This document shows positions 1 to 6,380 of a stretch of DNA of 7,977 bases, one piece after another. This stretch comes from Gammaproteobacteria bacterium (GTDB lineage Bacteria; Pseudomonadota; Gammaproteobacteria; Steroidobacterales; Steroidobacteraceae). The notes under the pieces were generated by a model that saw only the letters and a list, made by a program, of their open reading frames with translations, had not been told where the DNA came from and made no database searches. Location: positions 1,005 to 8,981 of the forward strand of contig VBNP01000112.1 of assembly GCA_005877965.1 (NCBI GenBank), written 5' to 3'. Numbering within the stretch: the first letter of the stretch is position 1; the number at the start of each line of letters is the position of its first letter. The translations under genes were made by a program, and so were the position numbers.

Positions 1-1394
1 GTGATGAACTTGCAGTTCCCCGCAAAGAATGCGGGCGATCCAGGCGCTTGGTTCTGGTCGAGGGGCTCGCATTCCGGATCGGTCCTGGGGTCGCTGGTGG
101 CACTGATGTCATGCAGCTTAAGATCAGTGTATGCCGCCACCATCACTAACCCATGATGAGCTCGCAGGCGCGGAAGCGGCAGCGTATCGCTCGTCAGGTC
201 AACGGTGAGTGCCGGAGCACTGAGCGGATAGTTGGCGGGTCCGAGCTGCAAGTTCGGTGAATTGGGACCGGTGGCAGGGTTGTACGGACTGGGCTCAAAG
301 TAGATCCAGCCTGGCTGCCCGGGGAGACCCGGATTATTGTTCGATGCGAGCGGCAGCGTAGCATGGCAGCTTGCGCAGCCGATCTGATTAAACACTGCTT
401 CACCGAGCAGATTCGCGTGCTCCACCGCCGGATCGTTTGGAATGACGCGGCCCGGAACGGACAGCGTGGCCTGGAACAGGGAAACCGCCGTCAGGTCGGC
501 TACTGTCAGCTCGTTTGTAACACCATCCCCATCGGGGTCGGCATTTAGCTCGAAGCGCTCTTCGGCCTGCATGCCGTGGTGATGGTTGAATGCATTGTTG
601 CTGAACTGCCTGATGGAGACTACGTTGCCTACCTGATGTAAAGGCCGAATGATCAAACTTGGTGGAATAGTGCCCTTGCTCGACAAGCTCGGAGCCGCCA
701 AGCCTTGAACGTGGGAAGCGTTCCAGGTCCGGTCCACGTTGTGCGTCAGACTGCCGAAGAACACTCCCTTGGACGTCAACTGTGTGCTGCCGCCCGGCGG
801 CGTCGCATCACGCTCTGCCTGCAGGTCCGCCGTTATCTGCCGGGCCAACATCTCGACGAAGCCGGACCCATTCATGCCGATCGTTTTTCTGTCGTTGGTG
901 ACGTTCTCCATCGTGACAAGCTTTCCGGATTCATCCATAGCACCGCGAGTCGTAACGGTGTCGCTGTGATCGAAAGTCAAATGATCAAAGCGCTGCGCCA
1001 GGACGAAGACCTCCGTCACGCGGTCGCCGCCTGCCCCTGCGACGGGCACATTGTGACAGCCAGAGCAGGCGTTTGCGTCAGGCGTGGAGACCCGGTCGAA
1101 ATTCCTCGGGAACACCAGTGGCGAAGTCGGATCCGAGAGAGCGGCGCCCGAGCCTTTTGACAATGGGCGCCCCGCTCCTTCCTGAATTGTGAACTTCGCG
1201 GTGAAAAGCTGTGACCCGTACTGAATCAATTGGTTCAAAGGAGTGTTGAATTCTTCGCCGTCCTGTAAGTGTCTGGGTATCGCCACTTCACGCCCGATCC
1301 GCGCGCCGGGGCTTTGCCCCGATGCCAGGGTCACCAAGGCGAACGCCGACAAGGCGACAACCGATTGACAGTTGGCTCGGAGAGTTCTGCTCAT
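1..1394 (-). CDS. Di-heme c-type oxidoreductase (DHOR/DUF1111 family), C-terminus cut by left edge
   Basis: Continuous minus-strand frame of 464 codons with no stop, running off the left edge. Start ATG at 1394-1392 follows GAGGG at 4 nt and opens a signal peptide (residues 1 to about 26, hydrophobic 12-24, ASG cleavage site), so the product is exported. Two c-type heme motifs are visible, CSGCH at residues 110-114 and CASCH at 340-344. Between them are HHHGMQ (271-276), which could supply a heme ligand or active-site histidine, and an acidic DPDGDGVTNE loop (286-295) resembling a calcium site. Further histidines lie at 413-414 and 428. The order CxxCH, NNAFNHHHGM, DPDGDG, second CxxCH fits the DHOR family (PF06537), distant relatives of MauG and di-heme cytochrome c peroxidases. 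Known relatives do redox or peroxidase chemistry in the periplasm; substrate here is unknown. It is last in a run of three genes for exported proteins, 79 nt after its neighbour. Any further heme motif would lie beyond the edge. Confidence 0.88.
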   Translation of the reverse strand, partial: MSRTLRANCQSVVALSAFALVTLASGQSPGARIGREVAIPRHLQDGEEFNTPLNQLIQYGSQLFTAKFTIQEGAGRPLSKGSGAALSDPTSPLVFPRNFDRVSTPDANACSGCHNVPVAGAGGDRVTEVFVLAQRFDHLTFDHSDTVTTRGAMDESGKLVTMENVTNDRKTIGMNGSGFVEMLARQITADLQAERDATPPGGSTQLTSKGVFFGSLTHNVDRTWNASHVQGLAAPSLSSKGTIPPSLIIRPLHQVGNVVSIRQFSNNAFNHHHGMQAEERFELNADPDGDGVTNELTVADLTAVSLFQATLSVPGRVIPNDPAVEHANLLGEAVFNQIGCASCHATLPLASNNNPGLPGQPGWIYFEPSPYNPATGPNSPNLQLGPANYPLSAPALTVDLTSDTLPLPRLRAHHGLVMVAAYTDLKLHDISATSDPRTDPECEPLDQNQAPGSPAFFAGNCKFI

Positions 1395-1398
1395 GACG

Positions 1399-1403
1399 CC
1401 CTC
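1399..1403 (-). promoter_or_regulatory. Ribosome-binding site of the di-heme oxidoreductase
   Basis: GAGGG on the minus strand, 4 nt before ATG at 1394. The spacing is slightly short. The frame is open further upstream, so this site plus the signal peptide immediately after it are what fix the start. Confidence 0.5.
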
Positions 1404-1473
1404 GGCTCGTGCTAGACCCCGACGAGGCGCGGATTTGGGCCCATCTCCGTCGGTGTGCGTCGACAGACCACCC

Positions 1474-1950
1474 TTAGAAAGTAATTTGACCTTCCAGGAT
1501 GGTCTCGTGAAACGTGAGCCCGGAAATCGTGAGCACAAACGTCGTGCCCGGGCCGCCACGCTCCGCGGTCGCCGTAAAGGGTACGTCCGTGCCGGCACCC
1601 AGGCCGGTGACGGTGGCTGAGCCCGTCAAGACCGCGACGGATCCGTTGATCTGGACCCCGGTAATCGCTCCGGTCACGTACATGACGTTGGTATCGAAAT
1701 TCCCACTCCCCGGGTTGCCGGCCTTTGCGCTGGCGGGCGCGAGCGCCAGGCACTCGAAGCGGCCTTGGCCGTCCCGCCAGTGAAAGGTGAGCTTGGTGAT
1801 AACCGGTGTGAAATCGGGTGCTCCGGTGCCACCGGCCACGGTCGTCGTGGCGCCCCCCTTGACGACTCCTCCTCCGTCCTCCCCCCACGCCAGAGCGCTG
1901 CTAGTCAAGGACAGAACGGTAATCGCAAGAATCGGTACTGTGCGGTTCAT
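1474..1950 (-). CDS. Secreted beta-rich protein, 158 aa, function unknown
   Basis: I do not recognise a named family. The protein starts with a clear Sec signal peptide (residues 1-21, cleavage after ALA, next residues WGEDG), giving a mature protein of about 137 residues. The mature part begins with a Gly/Thr-rich linker (24-44). A core of alternating hydrophobic, Thr and Gly residues follows, typical of a small beta-sandwich. It contains TKLTFHWRDGQGRFEC (52-67), GSGNFDTNVMYVTG (81-94), a LTGSATVTGLGAG stretch (108-120) and RGGPGTTF (131-138). There is one cysteine (67), so no internal disulfide, and no lipobox. Start ATG is preceded by GGGAGA at 5 nt. It sits between another secreted beta-rich protein gene and the di-heme oxidoreductase gene on the same strand, 79 nt before the latter. 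A structural, binding or substrate role for the neighbouring heme enzyme is possible, but that is inference only. Confidence 0.82.
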   Translation of the reverse strand: MNRTVPILAITVLSLTSSALAWGEDGGGVVKGGATTTVAGGTGAPDFTPVITKLTFHWRDGQGRFECLALAPASAKAGNPGSGNFDTNVMYVTGAITGVQINGSVAVLTGSATVTGLGAGTDVPFTATAERGGPGTTFVLTISGLTFHETILEGQITF

Positions 1951-1955
1951 GATGT

Positions 1956-1961
1956 TCTCCC
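1956..1961 (-). promoter_or_regulatory. Ribosome-binding site of the 158-aa secreted protein
   Basis: GGGAGA on the minus strand with a 5-nt spacer to ATG at 1950. It supports that start over the overlapping frame that opens at 1888. Confidence 0.65.
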
Positions 1962-1983
1962 GTCATGGGTAGTGGAAGCTTTC

Positions 1984-2003
1984 CGCCGCTCCAGGGAGCG
2001 GCG
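1984..2003 (-). repeat. GC-rich hairpin upstream of the 158-aa gene
   Basis: Inverted repeat CGCCGCTC / GAGCGGCG (1984-1991 and 1996-2003), an 8-bp perfect stem with a 4-nt loop. On the minus strand it lies after the larger hairpin at 2020-2048 and about 34 nt before the ATG of the 158-aa gene. No T-run follows it in either direction, so it is not a canonical intrinsic terminator. It could be a transcript-stabilising or attenuating structure. Confidence 0.75.
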
Positions 2004-2019
2004 CCGGTTCAGACGCGAA

Positions 2020-2048
2020 GGCATGGTGGGCCTCAAGCCCACCATGCC
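2020..2048 (-). repeat. Perfect 12-bp inverted repeat between the two secreted-protein genes
   Basis: GGCATGGTGGGC (2020-2031) and GCCCACCATGCC (2037-2048) are exact reverse complements around a 5-nt loop (CTCAA on the plus strand). It begins 31 nt after the stop of the 198-aa gene in the direction of transcription. Position and stability suggest a terminator, processing site or mRNA 3'-end stabiliser. On the minus strand only TTCG follows the stem, so the usual U-tract is absent. It could equally be one copy of a dispersed palindromic repeat; no second copy is visible in this window. Confidence 0.85.
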
Positions 2049-2079
2049 GTGGATTATGCCGGCCGAGTGGCTAGTCCTC

Positions 2080-2676
2080 TTATTCGCTAAGCAGATGGAA
2101 GAGCGTCCGACCCGCGTTTGCAGTAGCCGGGGTCCCCGTCGGCCCCACGTGGTTCCAATAGTCTACAAAGCCCTTGGACGCGGTGATTCCCTCAAACATG
2201 GACGGGGGCGCACCAGGAACAGCGCAGCTGATGATAAGGATTCCGTTGCTACCATCATCGTAGTCGACGCGCAGATACGCCAACCCGGCGTGAGTCTTAG
2301 TGACATTACCGATCGTGTCGTTGAAGGTGCTAGGAAGCTGGCCGGGCGCCAGTACGAAGCGAATGAGCCGCGTCACCAGGAAGTTCCCCATGCCGGTCAC
2401 CGTGACGCCATCCGCGGCGACCGTCTTCCAGGTTCCCCCACCGGTCACATCGTCATCCCCGACCGTGAAGGTACCGAAACCCGTGACCGTAATCTCGGAT
2501 CCATCTTCGGCCAGCGCGGACGCGGTTCCACCGGCGCTGACGGTGGCGACTCCGTTTGACAAACTCAGATGGGGGATATCCCACCGGTGCCTCGATTCTC
2601 CATAGGCATTGCCTACGACCAACAGAGGCAGGAACAGGATGGCCATCGCCACAAACCATCGTCTATCGATGCGCAT
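2080..2676 (-). CDS. Secreted beta-rich protein, 198 aa, function unknown
   Basis: I do not recognise a named family. Start ATG at 2676 follows a strong GAGGAGGT at 7 nt and opens a signal peptide (residues 1 to about 26; basic RIDRR, hydrophobic 8-21, AYG cleavage site). The frame stays open upstream to a GTG at 2835, but that longer form would bury the signal peptide and lacks a good ribosome site. The mature protein is about 172 residues. Its first half has a nine-residue repeat, ITVTGFGTF (62-70) and VTVTGMGNF (91-99), with GGGTWKT between them, as in a beta-sheet domain. The second half has THAGLAYLRVDYDDGSNGIL (128-147) and FEGITASKGFVDYWN (161-175), which look like conserved signatures. 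There is one cysteine (151) and no membrane anchor besides the signal. It is the first of three same-strand genes for exported proteins and lies 422 nt after the repair operon. Confidence 0.83.
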   Translation of the reverse strand: MRIDRRWFVAMAILFLPLLVVGNAYGESRHRWDIPHLSLSNGVATVSAGGTASALAEDGSEITVTGFGTFTVGDDDVTGGGTWKTVAADGVTVTGMGNFLVTRLIRFVLAPGQLPSTFNDTIGNVTKTHAGLAYLRVDYDDGSNGILIISCAVPGAPPSMFEGITASKGFVDYWNHVGPTGTPATANAGRTLFHLLSE

Positions 2677-2683
2677 ATCGTTA

Positions 2684-2691
2684 ACCTCCTC
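2684..2691 (-). promoter_or_regulatory. Strong ribosome-binding site deciding the start of the 198-aa gene
   Basis: GAGGAGGT on the minus strand, 7 nt before ATG at 2676. It is near-consensus and sets the start of the 198-aa protein at 2676 instead of the in-frame GTG at 2835. Confidence 0.85.
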
Positions 2692-2898
2692 ACATGTTAG
2701 AGATCGCCTCGACACTTGACAGACGTCCGCTCCTTTTTGCGTTACGCGCGAAGGGCGTGTTGCTTGTGATGCTGTCTGGGCTGTACCTGGCGCGAGGTCT
2801 GGTTCGCTAGCAGCGGGGCTGAATGCCACCAGCACTGAAAATGCCCCAGCAGTCGCAACATGGGTGTCCCCTGTCGCTTGTAGTTGGAATGTCTTGAA

Positions 2899-2915
2899 CG
2901 CCGCCCGCGGCGGCG
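2899..2915. repeat. Short GC hairpin in the intergenic region
   Basis: CGCCGCC and GGCGGCG flank a 3-nt loop (CGC on the plus strand), a perfect 7-bp stem. It lies about 184 nt beyond the helicase stop. On the minus strand it is followed by TTCAAG, not a T-run. It could contribute to ending the repair transcript, but evidence for a terminator is weak. Confidence 0.5.
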
Positions 2916-3098
2916 ACGCACCCTAACATCGAGGGCTGAGATGAGCAATGGGGCGAAACCCGGGTCATCCGTTGGTCGGCTTTCGAGAAGTTGATCGCGT
3001 TCGCCTGACCGAAGGCACGACTTGCGAACCAAACCTCGCACGCGCGGCCTGCTGTCGTGTTGCGATGCAGTGGCCAGCACGCAAACCAAGGGGAGGTC

Positions 3099-6000
3099 TC
3101 AGACGAGCTCGCGGAACGCCCCGAGCAGCGGAAAATACAACGCCGCCCGGACCGGTTGCGGTCCCAGGGCGCGCGCCAGCGCCACGTAGCCCGAGAGCTG
3201 CCCCCGGTAGCGCTGCATTTCCTGATCGAGAAAGCTCTCGAGCGCCCCGCCCTCGTGACGACTGCTCTTGTAATCGATCACCCAACGCGTGCCGGCCTCG
3301 TCCACGAAGCAGCGATCGATCACGACGCTGCGCAGCCGGCCGGCGATGACGCCGGTCAGGGCGAGCTCGCTGTGCGCCTCGGCGTGTCCGGCGCTGAGTA
3401 TCCAGCGGCCCCGCTCGTCGGCAAGAGTGCGCGCCAGGGCCGTCAGCACCCGGTTCGCCGCCTCTGCTCGCTCGCCTTCGGGCACGCCCGCGCGGCGCAG
3501 CTGCCGCAGCACCGCGTCGCGCTGCGCCTCGAGCTGCTCGCCGGCGGGCAGCGCGGGCGCGTCCGCGACACGCGCCAGCAGTGCATGCACCACGGTGCCG
3601 ATGTGACGCTGGGTTTCCCCGACCCAACTGAACTCGGGAGCTTCGATCGACGCGCGTTCGAGGGGCAGATGCGGCAGCTGCGCGGCGGCCGGCAGCTCCG
3701 GCTCCCGCCAGGCGTCGTTCAGCCGACGCAGCGGTAAAGCCTGAGCGCGCCTCGCGGCCGGTGCGCCGGCGCCCGGCGTCGCCTGTACCTGGAAGCGCTC
3801 GGCGAGCGCCGGCCACAGGCATGCGAGCAGCGAGCGCGGGTCCGGGTCGAGGCGCCCTGCGGTCCTGATCTTCGGGGCGGCGGAGAGATGCAGCGTCTGT
3901 CGGGCACGGGTTGCAGCCACGTACATGAGCCGCGTGCGCTCGTGCCGGGCACGGGTCGTGAGCAGCCCTGCGAGGAACGAATTCAACTCGCCCGCGCCCT
4001 CCTCCCCGATGGTCGCAGCGGGCGCCATGATGAGATCACTCGCACCGTGCTCGCGCGGCAGGTCGATCCAGCGCAGCAGGGGTCGCTCGGCTGCGCCGAC
4101 GCCGCGGTCGAGTCCCGGCACCAGCACATGATCGAACTCCAGGCCCTTGGCGCGGTGAATGGTCATGACCTGGACGGGATTTACGCCCGGGGCGTCCGGG
4201 GCGCTGTACAGGTCCTGAAGCAGGGCCGGGAAGTCCTCGGGCCCCCGCCACTCGAAGGCGGCGGCGCGCTCGGCGAGAGCTGCGAAGAACACGCGTGCAT
4301 CGGCGAGCTCTGCGCGCGGGTACGCATCCGGCGCGCCCAGCCGCACCCAGGTCGCCTCGAGCCAGTCCGCCGCCGGGCCGCCGTCGCGCTGCTCGAGTGC
4401 CCCACCCAGCACCTCGCGCACGCGCGCCAGGCGCGCAAGATCACGCGGCGCGCAGTGCGCCAGTCGCCCGGGCTCCGCGAGCGATTCCCACAGGAGCTGC
4501 GGCTCCTCGGCAGCGGAGAGCGCCGTGAGCGTCGCCAGGCTCGCGCCACACCAGGGAGCGCGCAGCACGGCGAGCCAGGCGCTGCGGTCGCCGAGATCGT
4601 GCAACGCCCGGGCGAGCTGCACCAGGTCGCGCACGATCGGCCGCTCCGCGAGTGGCACCAGGTCCACGCCGAGCACCTCCACACCGACCGTGCCGAGCGC
4701 GTTCACGATCGGAACGGCGTGCGCGTGCGCCGCCACCAGCACCGCCACGCGCGCCTGGGGCGCGCGCCCCCGCAGCTCGGTGATGCGCGCGGCGATCGCG
4801 CGCGCCTCGGCGTCGCGGTCGCCGGGAAACAGGTGCAGTTGCACGCCGGCGTCCTCACGCGGCGGTCCCTCGCCTGGCACCCGGCCGGCCGCACTGGCGC
4901 TGAAGGCGATCGCCCCGGCGCGCAGCTCGTCGGCGGCGGGAAACACCTGCGCAAACACCTGGTTGGTCCAGTCGACGAGTGCGGGCGTGGCGCGGAAATT
5001 GCGCGTGAGCCGCAGCGGCGTGAGGCGCACGTTGCCGATGCCATGCTCGCGCGCGGTGATGAACAGGCCGACCTCCGCGTCGCGGAAGCGGTAGATCGAC
5101 TGCATCGGATCGCCGACGATGAAGAGCGTGCGCCCGTCGCCCTCCTCCCAGGCGGCGGTCAGCGATTCGAGCAGCTGGAACTGCGCCAGCGAAGTGTCCT
5201 GGAATTCGTCCACCAGGATGTGGGTGAATGCCAGGCCGGCGCGCAGCGCGAGCTCCGTGGGGAGCCCTGCGTCCGTGAGCGCCTCGCGCGCCGCACCGGT
5301 GACATAGGTGTAATCGACGCGCCCGGCTTCCGCGAATTCAACGTGCAGCTCGCGCGCCGCGCACTCGAGCACGCGCGACAGCGCCGCGATCGCCGCCTCG
5401 TCCGCCTCACTCAGGGCCGCGGCCGGCAGGGCCGCCACGCCCTGCAGCAGCTCGGCGCCCCCGGGTACGCTGCTCAACTGAGCGATGCAGGAGCGCAGCG
5501 CCTCGCGCGCCGTGCGCTCGGCGTACGCGGGGCCGAGCAGCTCCTCGGTGAGCCTCACCCGCCAGCGCGCCCCTGTCAGGGTGCAGTCTGCGAGCCGCTT
5601 CCAGGCGGGAAGCTGCGTGGGATCGCTTCCCAGCGGGCCGACGCCGGGGAGCTGCTGCGCGGCGAGCAGCAGCGCGGGCGTTAAACGCTCACGGGCCGCG
5701 GCCAGCTGATCGCGGATGATGTGGCCGAGACTCGCGTTGACGCGCGCACACAGTTCCCCCGGCCCGGTGTGAAGCACGTAGCGCAGCCAGTGGGCGCGCT
5801 GGCCCAGCATGTCGGCGAGCAGCCGCTCGAGGTTGTTCCAATGGTTGTCGAGCCGCTCGAACAGCAGCTCGGTGTCGGCGCCGAGCACGGCATCGGCCTC
5901 CGCGGCGAGCAGCGTGCGACGCGCTGCACGGCGATACAGCTCCTGGGGCGTCTCGGTCACCCGCAGCGTGCCGCCGGCCCGGGCGGCGATCGGCAGCTGG

Positions 6001-6380
6001 CTCGCGAGCCAGTAGGTGAACGAGTCGATGGTCTGGATCCGCAGCGCTCCGGGGTCCTGGGCGAGATTCCAGCCGCGCGTCGCGCCGTGGCGCAGCGCCG
6101 CCCCGGCGAGCGCGTGTAACTCTGCGGCGCACGGGTCAGCGGAGGCGATCTCACCGCGCAGCGCCTGTGTCACGCGGGCGCGCATCTCGGCCGCGGCCTT
6201 GCGCGTGAAGGTGATGGCGAGAATCGCGCCCGGCTCGTCCACCGTGCATAACAGGCGCAGGAAGCGCTGCGTGAGCATGGCGGTCTTGCCGGATCCGGCC
6301 GGCGCCTGCAACAGGATCGAGCGGTGCGGGTCGATGGCGCGCTCGCGGGCCTGCGCATCGGCACGGGCGAGCTCATTCAT
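3099..6380 (-). CDS. addA: AddA-like UvrD-type helicase/PD-(D/E)XK nuclease
   Basis: Complete, 1093 residues; AddA proteins are usually somewhat longer. It should be the helicase-nuclease subunit of a cytoplasmic AddAB-type complex that unwinds and resects double-strand breaks and prepares 3' tails for RecA. All superfamily 1 helicase motifs are visible: Walker A APAGSGKT (26-33), TFTRKAAAEM (57-66), Walker B LVDEFQDT (389-396), GDPMQSIYRFR (423-433), TRNFR (459-463), MTIHRAKGLEFD (739-750) and YVAATRAR (820-827). The C-terminus is a RecB-type nuclease: GTVVHALL (928-935), D1022, IDYKS with D1036 and K1038, and QLSGY (1061-1065), so the active site looks intact. The start ATG overlaps the stop of the AddB-like gene by 8 nt, implying one mRNA and coupled translation. 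The presence of a C-terminal nuclease and an AddB-like partner, with no RecC or RecD seen, argues for AddA over RecB, though automated pipelines may simply call it a UvrD-helicase domain protein. Confidence 0.93.
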   Translation of the reverse strand: MNELARADAQARERAIDPHRSILLQAPAGSGKTAMLTQRFLRLLCTVDEPGAILAITFTRKAAAEMRARVTQALRGEIASADPCAAELHALAGAALRHGATRGWNLAQDPGALRIQTIDSFTYWLASQLPIAARAGGTLRVTETPQELYRRAARRTLLAAEADAVLGADTELLFERLDNHWNNLERLLADMLGQRAHWLRYVLHTGPGELCARVNASLGHIIRDQLAAARERLTPALLLAAQQLPGVGPLGSDPTQLPAWKRLADCTLTGARWRVRLTEELLGPAYAERTAREALRSCIAQLSSVPGGAELLQGVAALPAAALSEADEAAIAALSRVLECAARELHVEFAEAGRVDYTYVTGAAREALTDAGLPTELALRAGLAFTHILVDEFQDTSLAQFQLLESLTAAWEEGDGRTLFIVGDPMQSIYRFRDAEVGLFITAREHGIGNVRLTPLRLTRNFRATPALVDWTNQVFAQVFPAADELRAGAIAFSASAAGRVPGEGPPREDAGVQLHLFPGDRDAEARAIAARITELRGRAPQARVAVLVAAHAHAVPIVNALGTVGVEVLGVDLVPLAERPIVRDLVQLARALHDLGDRSAWLAVLRAPWCGASLATLTALSAAEEPQLLWESLAEPGRLAHCAPRDLARLARVREVLGGALEQRDGGPAADWLEATWVRLGAPDAYPRAELADARVFFAALAERAAAFEWRGPEDFPALLQDLYSAPDAPGVNPVQVMTIHRAKGLEFDHVLVPGLDRGVGAAERPLLRWIDLPREHGASDLIMAPAATIGEEGAGELNSFLAGLLTTRARHERTRLMYVAATRARQTLHLSAAPKIRTAGRLDPDPRSLLACLWPALAERFQVQATPGAGAPAARRAQALPLRRLNDAWREPELPAAAQLPHLPLERASIEAPEFSWVGETQRHIGTVVHALLARVADAPALPAGEQLEAQRDAVLRQLRRAGVPEGERAEAANRVLTALARTLADERGRWILSAGHAEAHSELALTGVIAGRLRSVVIDRCFVDEAGTRWVIDYKSSRHEGGALESFLDQEMQRYRGQLSGYVALARALGPQPVRAALYFPLLGAFRELV

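Larger units (their letters stand above)
2677..3098. other. 422-nt intergenic region, no credible gene
   Basis: It lies between the stop of the helicase gene and the 198-aa secreted protein gene. Open frames exist here on both strands, but none has a convincing start, ribosome site or protein-like composition. It contains the strong ribosome site at 2684-2691 and a 7-bp hairpin at 2899-2915. The promoter for the downstream secreted-protein genes should be here, but I could not place it confidently. No tRNA, IS end or CRISPR-like repeat is visible. Confidence 0.6.

Noticed and set aside
194..403. 69-residue minus-strand open frame near the left edge
   Set aside because: It is an out-of-frame shadow inside the oxidoreductase gene, whose own frame carries the CASCH motif at the same place.
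1430..1453. Imperfect palindrome between the 158-aa gene and the oxidoreductase gene
   Set aside because: The stem has two mismatches near its middle and no loop, and competing pairings are possible; no T-run follows. Too weak to call a terminator or operator.
1765..2559. 264-residue open frame on the plus strand across both secreted-protein genes
   Set aside because: It runs antisense to two genes with signal peptides and ribosome sites, crosses the hairpin region, and has an Arg-rich composition without a recognisable domain.
2694..2722. Promoter-like pair CTGTCA, 17 nt, TAACAT on the minus strand before the 198-aa gene
   Set aside because: Each box matches consensus at only four of six positions, and the implied transcription start near 2687 would fall inside the ribosome-binding site at 2684-2691.
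2677..2835. N-terminal extension of the 198-aa protein to a GTG at 2835
   Set aside because: The frame is open, but the extension would place the signal peptide internally, and the strong GAGGAGGT site points to ATG at 2676.
2742..3089. 115-residue minus-strand open frame in the intergenic region
   Set aside because: Arg/His/Gln-rich, no recognisable motif, no convincing ribosome site, and it overlaps the region just after the helicase stop.
3888..5684. 598-residue open frame on the plus strand antisense to the helicase gene
   Set aside because: It lies entirely opposite a gene with full helicase motifs. Its product is Arg/Ala/Gly/His-rich with no domain, the usual by-product of GC-rich codon bias.
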